Shown: positions 56,621 to 64,000 of the stretch, piece by piece | Layout of the letters: each line of letters opens with the position of its first letter | How positions within the stretch are numbered: the first letter of the stretch is position 1 | NCBI RefSeq assembly: GCF_021462225.1 | Contig: NC_061804.1 | Location: forward strand, 38,267,975 to 38,331,974 | Direction of reading: 5' to 3' | DNA: 64,000 nt | Source of the DNA: Girardinichthys multiradiatus | Lineage: Eukaryota > Chordata > Actinopteri > Cyprinodontiformes > Goodeidae | The notes under the pieces: generated by a model | What the model was told of the DNA's origin: nothing | Database searches by the model: none | What the model saw: the letters and a program-made list of their open reading frames with translations, nothing else | Program-made: the position numbers and the translations under genes

Positions 56621-58230
56621 CAGGTCCTTCTCAAAATATTAGCATATTGTGATAAAGTTCATTATTTTCCATAATGTAATGATGAAAATTTAACATTCAT
56701 ATATTTTAGATTCATTGCACACTAACTGAAATATTTCAGGTCTTTTATTGTCTTAATACGGATGATTTTGGCGTACAGCTCATGAAAACCCAAAATTCCT
56801 ATCTCACAAAATTAGCATATCATTAAAAGGGTCTCTAAACGAGCTATGAACCTAATCATCTGAATCAACGAGTTAACTCTAAACACCTGCAAAAGATTCC
56901 TGAGGCCTTTAAAACTCCCAGCCTGGTTCATCACTCAAAACCCCAATCATGGGTAAGACTGCCGACCTGACTGCTGTCCAGAAGGCCACTATTGACACCC
57001 TCAAGCAAGAGGGTAAGACACAGAAAGAAATTTCTGAACGAATAGGCTGTTCCCAGAGTGCTGTATCAAGGCACCTCAGTGGGAAGTCTGTGGGAAGGAA
57101 AAAGTGTGGCAGAAAACGCTGCACAACGAGAAGAGGTGACCGGACCCTGAGGAAGATTGTGGAGAAGGGCCGATTCCAGACCTTGGGGGACCTGCGGAAG
57201 CAGTGGACTGAGTCTGGAGTAGAAACATCCAGAGCCACCGTGCACAGGCGTGTGCAGGAAATGGGCTACAGGTGCCGCATTCCCCAGGTCAAGCCACCTT
57301 TGAACCAGAAACAGCGGCAGAAGCGCCTGACCTGGGCTACAGAGAAGCAGCACTGGACTGTTGCTCAGTGGTCCAAAGTACTTTTTTCGGATGGAAGCAA
57401 ATTCTGCATGTCATTCGGAAATCAAGGTGCCAGAGTCTGGAGGAAGACTGGTGAGAAGGAAATGCCAAAATGCCAGAAGTCCAGTGTCATGTACCCACAG
57501 TCAGTGATGGTCTGGGGTGCCGTGTCAGCTGCTGGTATTGGTCCACTGTGTTTTATCAAGGGCAGGGTCAATGCAGCTAGCTATCAGGAGATTTTGGAGC
57601 ACTTCATGCTTCCATCTGCTGAAAAGCTTTATGGAGATGAAGATTTCATTTTTCAGCACGACCTGGCACCTGCTCACAGTGCCAAAACCACTGGTAAATG
57701 GTTTACTGACCATGGTATCACTGTGCTCAATTGGCCTGCCAACTCTCCTGATCTGAACCCCATAGAGAATCTGTGGGATATTGTGAAGAGAACGTTGAGA
57801 GACTCAAGACCCAACACTCTGGATGAGCTAAAGGCCGCTATCGAAGCATCCTGGGCCTCCATAAGACCTCAGCAGTGCCACAGGCTGATTGCCTCCATGC
57901 CACGCCGCATTGAAGCAGTCATTTCTGCCAAAGGATTCCCGACCAAGTATTGAGTGCATAACTGTACATGATTATTTGAAGGTTGACGTTTTTTGTATTA
58001 AAAACACTTTTCTTTTATTGGTCGGATGAAATATGGTAATTTTGTGAGATAGGAATTTTGGGTTTTCATGAGCTGTATGCCAAAATCATCCGTATTAAGA
58101 CAATAAAAGACCTGAAATATTTCAGTTAGTGTGCAATGAATCTAAAATATATGAATGTTAAATTTTCATCATTACATTATGGAAAATAAGGAACTTTATC
58201 ACAATATGCTAATATTTTGAGAAGGACCTG
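56621..58230 (+). mobile_element. Young Tc1-family (DD34E) transposon, copy 3, longest
   Basis: 1610 bp with TA at 56619-56620 and 58231-58232. Terminal repeats of 200 bp lie at 56621-56820 and 58031-58230. It carries the transposase without linker deletions. A C-to-G change alters the inner TTAGCATAT site at the right end (58035 region). Confidence 0.95.
56949..57953 (+). CDS. Tc1-family transposase, 334 aa, fullest copy
   Basis: The longest of the three sister transposases and close to the usual Tc1 length of about 340 residues. The DNA-binding region (residues 1-110) has two helix-turn-helix parts. A GRKRC basic stretch and the linker VKPPLNQKQRQKRL (about residues 114-127), absent from the other two copies, follow. 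The catalytic residues are the aspartate in LFSDGSKF, the aspartate in FQHDLAPAHS and the glutamate in SPDLNPIENLW (34 residues apart). The residue after the first aspartate is glycine, where the other copies have glutamate; this is not a catalytic position but it is strongly conserved. The start is the ATG at 56949. Of the three, this is the best candidate for a near-functional protein. Confidence 0.95.
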   Translation: MGKTADLTAVQKATIDTLKQEGKTQKEISERIGCSQSAVSRHLSGKSVGRKKCGRKRCTTRRGDRTLRKIVEKGRFQTLGDLRKQWTESGVETSRATVHRRVQEMGYRCRIPQVKPPLNQKQRQKRLTWATEKQHWTVAQWSKVLFSDGSKFCMSFGNQGARVWRKTGEKEMPKCQKSSVMYPQSVMVWGAVSAAGIGPLCFIKGRVNAASYQEILEHFMLPSAEKLYGDEDFIFQHDLAPAHSAKTTGKWFTDHGITVLNWPANSPDLNPIENLWDIVKRTLRDSRPNTLDELKAAIEASWASIRPQQCHRLIASMPRRIEAVISAKGFPTKY

Positions 58231-58458
58231 TAGCAGAAATAAAGGGTTGAAAGCACCAGTCAGTGGAATTAATCTATATAATGTGTTTCACTTAGTGAAT
58301 TGAGTAACTGAAATAAATTAACCTTTCAATAATATTCTCATTTATTGAATGGGTCTGTTGATCTGATATTAAAACTTAATAAAAACGTCTATCAAAATAA
58401 GATAGAAGGTCTCCTATGCGGAATCTACAACTAATATATTCATACAAGCCAGATATTG

Positions 58459-58818
58459 ATTTCAATGGATAAAGGAAATGTGCCATACAGAAAAAAAAAA
58501 AAAAAAAACTCCCAGAACTGAAACTCATCTCAATTTCACTTTAATTTTCATCTAACATTTTCCAACTACAGAATACACTCCTAAATTGTAATGTTCTTGT
58601 TTCAGTTGGAAAAAATTCTGAACAGAACAATGTAGCCTATTGTTAAAAAAACAAACAAAAAACGATTGTGTATATTGTGTACAAAAACACACATTTTTAA
58701 ATAAGCAATATGTTTATACATTTATAAACATATTGTTTATTTGAAAACTCGTTTTTTTGTTCTGGGAGTAAAGTTTTTTTTTCTTTTCTGTGTGGCACAT
58801 TTCCTTTTTCATTTATGA
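58459..58818. repeat. Inverted-repeat (MITE-like) element with nested palindrome
   Basis: Arms at about 58459-58516 and 58757-58818 are reverse complements: GGAAATGTGCCA, CAGAAAA runs and CTCCCAGAAC occur in both. The interior holds a second palindrome at about 58698-58742 (AAATAAGCAATATGTTTAT against its inverse, one mismatch). AT-rich, no coding. Confidence 0.75.
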
Positions 58819-61689
58819 AATGGTGCAATGTAGACAGTGATAATTTTTGTCTTCATCTTTTTATGTTCAGCTTCTTGTTCTATTTTAAACTGCAAAAGCA
58901 AATGTTTTCCATTTTATTTTTGCAAGATGTTCAGCTAAAATAATTGCTAAATTCATTTTGATGGATAAATACTACTGCATACTCGAAACAGCTGCTCATA
59001 CCCTATAAACATTCCTTGTTTTTTCACTTTTTGTGTAAAACTCCATCTCAGTCTTTACCAGATTTTCTGCAATAACTGAAACATGATGCTGGCTAGCGCA
59101 AAGTAACTGTATGACTCATTGAGATGTAATCTTTTTGTAGAATTTCTTGGAGGTGAAACACAGGTCTCTTTGATATGTTTGCTTAGAGAAACCTCTTCAA
59201 ACATGTGTCTTAAATTAAGTTTTCTTCTGGGCTTCAAGGGAACCAGTAATCCTGTTGTGGAGATTGAGGACTTACAGATGTGATATTCTTAAAAAAACCT
59301 CACGGTTAACTGTAGAAGAGTATGAGTCACAGAAAAAGCAGAAGGATAATGGCTGGCAACAATGGAAATTATATGCTCAGTCATTGAAGCAATTAAATTA
59401 TCTGTCATCAATTTTACATGAGGATTCTATATTGAGTATACCGATATAGATTTTGTGCATCCTTTAAGAAAGTTTGTAAAGAATTGTCTTGGTAATTGTA
59501 TTGTCATGAAATAAAATGTCTCTATAGGCCAAGGAAGCAGTTTGCTCCTGATTTCCCTGGTACCCAACCAGAAAATAAGCTCCCATTCTCACTGTGCTAA
59601 GCTCAGAGGATGAAAGACCCTAACATTTTCTCCACCACAGCATGTTGAACATTTCTCTCCTGTCTTCTGCCATTAAGAAAACAATTACTCTGCTTCCCAT
59701 ACCTCATCTGGGCCCACTGGCAGCAATAGGCACCATATGGCTGAATCCTGTACATCACCAACACACTGAAGGTAGCCTGCAGGCATGCTATTGTTCACCA
59801 TCTCTCTTTTCATGTTCTGTCATGGCAGAACACGGCTGTGTGTGTTGCATTTGTTTCAGTTGACTTCAGTGGGCATGTTTTGCAGCATGTTATCTTTTGT
59901 TGAAGATAATCCTGTATATGCTGTTCTGTATTAAAAAAAACATTGAGGTAATTGATATGTAAAAGGATTTCTGCACAATACACACTTTCAGAAATGGAAC
60001 CATTTTACTCTGACCATGTTGCAACCAGCTAATTATCGTGTTTATTGCCCACCAGAAAAAACAGTAATGTAAAACAGGCTTTTACTGAGTTTGATATATA
60101 ATGTAATTATACTACATGACATATCCTAGTTTACTCAACTTAATTACACAAAAAAACAAACCAAAAAAACATGCTGAACATTTCTTTGTACATTCTATTA
60201 TGTCATTGGTGAATAATTGAGGTCCAATATATTTCTATGGGGTTTAAATGGTACTGAAACTAGAGACTGTAGTAAAAAGCTTAATACAAACTATCAGTGA
60301 AATTATCTTGTTGTACAAATAATGGTGCAAAGCCCTGTACACTTCCAGTTGATGATGCACCGATTAGAATTTTGCGGCCAATTTCCAATCTGTGGTTTCA
60401 TCAATCCATAACTTATCATCTTACAACATTTTTGAAAGTTTTCGTATGGAACAAAAGATTCTTTTCTTTCAAAGCTACTTCTAAGTCCAGTCATGTGGAG
60501 AATATATCAGATTATCGGCATGCGTAAAACAGAAGCAGTATGTTGTGCCCCAGTCATAGGATGAAACATGGACTAAAATGTACACAAACAAAAAGACTTG
60601 TAAAAATGACAAAAACTCCCTAAATGCGCTGCCGTATTCCAATCTACCAGAAGTAACAAAAATTACACTGTGAACACGATGAATGATAAAACTGAAGTGG
60701 AAAAAATGGAGGCTCTAAAATCAAGGCAGTGAATGAAAACAGGCAACAATAATTTGATAACCTTAATATTTATAGCATTAATATTTACCATGTTATCATT
60801 TTAATGACCTCCAAATTCACGGATTCAAATTTTCACAGAGGCAATATTAATCACGTTGGGTTTTACAGCACTCAATTTTACCATGTTCAGTATTTCACAC
60901 CTTCAATTCCTTTCAAGTTAATTTTTCGTTACTTTGACCCCTCATAAAGAACAACCAAAAGTTCATCCAGCAAATCACAGGGTTAATTAAGACTAGCTGT
61001 CCTAAGTTTTCTTTCTGAGGTTCTGCATAAAGGAATCTGAGCCAGAAATTCCCCCAGAAGATGTCATGGAGACCGCAACTCTGGGAGGCTGAAGCGTACA
61101 GTCCGGGCACAAGCTTTCCCCCCTCCCAGCTGCTTACTGAGAGCAGCAGCCACAGCTTTTTTGTTCGCCGTTGGCCACAAAACCAAGCGGCCAGACCAAG
61201 CCACCACCTTTGCTACCCAATGCCCATTGGACTGTCTTCACTTCTGTTCATCAGAATGGTTCACAAAAGAGGTAGTGTCTGGGCAGAGAAAATTAGTTTT
61301 AGAATGAAACAAAATAAATATGGTTTATACCATAGGGTTTTATTTTGCTTTGTGGTGCTAAAAGCTAAACCATTTCAGTAAAAGCTGGCCAGCTATCGAG
61401 CTAATGCGAGCAGACCTCTAAGCCTTGAGTCTAGTTTATTTTTTCTGAGTTGTGTTTTAAAGTTACGACTATTTACTTCAATGAATGGCTTAAACACAGA
61501 CCAGCCATAACATCCCACTAGTGCTTATAGTTATATTAATTGTGTTGAAGGTACATGTGTTTTACAGGAGTGTTGATCAAGTGTTAAGCTTTCCTTTGTT
61601 AGCTACAACCGCTAACAGCTAATGCTAGCGCAAATAAGGTCATTTATTCCCGTCTCGTCAACATCTGAGAACCCATAGACATTTCTCTC
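58819..61689. other. Unassigned stretch
   Basis: No gene is recognised. Frames at 59055-59449 and 60297-60527 have no family motif. 61040-61260 is GC-richer and may be the variable 5' part of a family X copy. Confidence 0.35.
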
Positions 61690-62840
61690 TGCCACTTTAA
61701 TAGTCCATTACTCCCTGTGATGGGTAGTTAACAATATTAAGACCAATTGTCCTAAAGATTATTGATTCCTATTTTGGCAAATAATATTTCCTTAAATTTT
61801 ACTAAAATCATGGTGGCTAATTAAAACAACATTAAGAATCAATTGCTCAAATAGGGTATTGATTTCTACTTCAGCAAATCATTCTTTAAAATATTATCTA
61901 TTTAAAATAATATTTTATCTACCCTTTTGATTTGCATTGCGACTGGTTGTTTGAACACATACCAATTGTTTTTAATTAGTTTAAAGAATAATTTGATCTT
62001 ATTTCCAAATTCCTCAAAAAACCCATTTGTTCTTAAACATAATAATACAAAATATCAGTAATATAGTAACTGAAAACAGAACTGTGATATTGCATGACAT
62101 GTATTGGTTCCCCTTTATCTTGTTTTGTATACAGTTCAATAGTTTTTCTTAGTCCTTTATTTTGCTTGGTAGTTTTTGTTGAATTGTTTCTAGCCTTATT
62201 AAAGAATTTGTTAATGGAAATATTTTCATTTGGAATTGAAATGTTTTGTTAATAAAGTTTTATATTTTGAAGAGAAGCTGCTAAGAATTTATTCCATATG
62301 TGTGCAGAGATTGCTGTTTTGAGAATGCCCGTGCTATAATCACTCTTTTATTTAATAGTTTTGACGAAAATTCACCGTGCATCTCTCCTCCATCCAATCA
62401 GCGTCAGATCCGCATGTGTCTTCAATCAATCATCCTTCGAGGCTTCACTTTTAAGGACTTCCAGTCATGGATTCCCCGCTCTTCAGCTGAGCTTCGACCG
62501 TCCTCTGCCCCACCTCCACCTTCTCCCTTCTCCTTCACTCCACCACCAGTTTCGGATCCCAAGGGGGGAAGACTCATCTAATTCTAAGCCTAAGACGTTC
62601 ATTCAAGCTCATGTCATTCTCAGCATACATGTCTTCCTCCGGGGACCGAGCGCCAAAGATATGAACTTTTATCAATAAACTTCTCTAATCGCCATCTTCG
62701 TGTTTCTTATTGTGAGTCTTTTCAGGTTGAATTGTTCCAATACCACCAACATATTGGGCTGGTATTCACAGGACAATATTTGACAGACTGAAAGTTGTTT
62801 GGTTAAATATTAAATAACCAAACTTAAATATATTATTGCA
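61690..62840 (+). repeat. Unclassified repeat family X, 3' half, second locus
   Basis: Homologous to 46690-47558 with a 400-bp extra segment at about 62320-62735. That segment contains a proline-rich frame and the polyadenylation-like ATCAATAAACTTC. It ends with the shared GGGCTGGTATTCACAGGACAA phrase, given here only by its position 62756-62776. Confidence 0.65.
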
Positions 62841-62960
62841 CAACAAGCAGTTGAAAAATACTTCAGTGCTGCTGCTCTCCCTCACCAGACTCTTTAATGC
62901 ATTTCATGGAATTAAAATAAGTTGGGGCTGGGCTCGGGGAGCATGACATGGTCATCTTTT

Positions 62961-62962
<2 letters not shown>

Positions 62963-63030
<68 letters not shown>
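62963..63030 (+). repeat. (CA)34 microsatellite
   Basis: An uninterrupted CA tract. The HTHT-type frame across it is an artefact. Confidence 0.97.
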
Positions 63031-63032
<2 letters not shown>

Positions 63033-63282
63033 ATATGTTGACATCCATTGATTTCAGTCATTTTCAACCCTTTCTATGCCTTAACCCTGACAATAACCCT
63101 AAACCTAACCATTACCAGTGCATGCCTAACCCTAACCTTAACCTAAAGTCAATTCACACCTTAGTCCTAAACCTAACCGTTAGGTCGTGAGGACCAGCAA
63201 AATGTCCTCACTTTGGTACAAACGGTCCTCAATTTGATGGTGAAACCGGGAAAATGGTTCTCACTGTGATCCCAAGACAGGA
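63031..63282. other. Degenerate CTAACC-rich and GTCCTCA-rich spacer between CA tracts
   Basis: 63070-63180 contains many CCTAACC / CTAAACC phrases, degenerate telomere-like, followed by TGTCCTCACTTTGG and CGGTCCTCAATTTG. The unit CA tract, CTAACC-rich, GTCCTC, CA tract is a common fish minisatellite-like context. Confidence 0.5.
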
Positions 63283-63310
63283 ACACACACACACACACAC
63301 ACACACACAC
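63283..63310 (+). repeat. (CA)14 microsatellite
   Basis: An uninterrupted AC/CA tract. Confidence 0.95.
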
Positions 63311-63630
63311 TGACACACAGATAATCCAAATGGTTGAAGGTCCTACAAAAACAGGTTACTATTACATCAATATGGCCTGCCTACTTTGATGCTGGATCCT
63401 TTCTTGATTTAATAAAGTTAATCACACAATTAGGATTTTGTCTTGAGATAGAGCAAAAACAGCCCTGTTACTTTCAGGCAACCAGCTTCTCTGTATGGTA
63501 TGCCTGAAATGCCAAGACAGAATATATGAAAACATAAATAAATAAACAAATATATATCCAGTTTTGTCACTTGGTTCGATATTTTCTGTAGTCTTAGATG
63601 CCTCTCTTCATTTTAAATGGTATAAATATA

Positions 63631-64000
63631 CACTGCTCAAAAAAATAAAGGGAACACTTAAACAACACAATATAACTCCAAATAAATCAAACTTCTGTGA
63701 AATCAAAATGTCCACTTAGGAAGCAACACTGATTGACAATCAATTTCACATGTTGTGCAAATGGAATAGACAACAGGAGGAAATCTTTTGCGATTAGCAA
63801 GACACACTCAATAAAGGAGTGGTTCTGCAGGTGGGGACCACAGACCACTTCTCAGTACCTATGCTTTCTGGCTGATGTTTTGGTCACTTTTGAATGTCGG
63901 TGGTGCTTTCACACTCGTGGTAGCATGAGACGGACTCTACAACCCACACAAGTGGCTCAGGTAGTGCAGCTCATCCAGGATGGCACATCAATGCGAGCTG
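63631..64000 (+). mobile_element. Left end of another Tc1-like transposon, cut by the window edge
   Basis: The terminus CACTGCTCAAAAAAATAAAG starts directly after TA at 63629-63630. This is the terminus of a widespread Tc1-like family known in many fish and other aquatic vertebrates. The leader and the first codons of a transposase follow. The right half is outside the window. Confidence 0.85.
63925..64000 (+). CDS. Tc1-like transposase N-terminus (partial, 25 codons)
   Basis: The ATG at 63925 opens MRRTLQPTQVAQVVQLIQDG, followed by TSMRA at the edge. This is the start of a helix-turn-helix DNA-binding domain of a Tc1-type transposase. The frame is open to the end of the window, so intactness cannot be judged. 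An in-frame upstream start is not excluded. Confidence 0.8.
   Translation, partial: MRRTLQPTQVAQVVQLIQDGTSMRA

Noticed and set aside
59255..59449. A 64-codon lysine-rich frame
   Set aside because: Short, no homolog recognised, no splice or codon-use support.
62300..62581. A 93-codon proline-rich frame that might be a gene
   Set aside because: It lies inside a repeat X copy; no family resemblance and no start context. A retroelement-derived scrap is possible but unsupported.
62948..63190. An 80-codon frame starting with HTHT repeats
   Set aside because: CA microsatellite plus flanking repeat; no protein signature.

Overview
The window looks like intergenic or intronic DNA from a teleost fish. 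It is AT-rich and packed with young and decayed Tc1/mariner transposons of types typical of teleost genomes. It also holds an RTE/Rex3-like LINE, a Ty3/Gypsy remnant, tRNA-derived SINEs and long microsatellites. I recognise no host gene exon, no rRNA or functional tRNA, no CRISPR array and no prokaryotic operon. Every convincing coding region is transposase, reverse transcriptase or integrase, so the species assignment stops at teleost.

Layout: 0-10 kb holds an old Tc1 relic, the first of three near-identical young Tc1 copies (2447-3990), a 0.75-kb unique segment carrying a SINE with a 13-bp target duplication (4271-5391), a second Tc1 relic, and a quiet AT-rich stretch with a fold-back duplication. 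10-16 kb holds a perfect 137-copy TATC microsatellite that flips into its reverse complement, a Tc1-like element with DD38E spacing inserted beside it, and a DD36E element (13997-15266) inserted into an older unclassified repeat. 16-30 kb holds Tc1 and LINE relics, an LTR-like repeat, the second young Tc1 copy (22786-24353) and a Tc1 relic split by another DNA element.

30-40 kb holds a broken Gypsy pol, a broken DD38E copy split by a 1.6-kb insertion, further Tc1 relics and the second LTR-like repeat copy. 42-50 kb holds a SINE, two direct copies of another unclassified repeat, an inverted copy of the 4.3-5.4 kb segment that ends exactly at its SINE, and a 5'-truncated LINE with a perfect 10-bp target duplication. 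51-64 kb holds two more Tc1 families as fossils, a solo-LTR candidate with a 17-bp perfect hairpin, the third young Tc1 copy (56621-58230), an inverted-repeat element and, at the right edge, the start of yet another Tc1-like element.

The sequence therefore reads as a layered record of transposition. The most recent layer is the three DD34E copies, all with open transposase frames. They share or lack two in-frame segments: 24 bp and 42 bp explain all the length differences between copies. The most unusual single observation is the inverted pair 4271-5378 / 44541-45664, best explained as a retrocopy that carried upstream genomic DNA along with a SINE. No function beyond mobile DNA is claimed for any of it.
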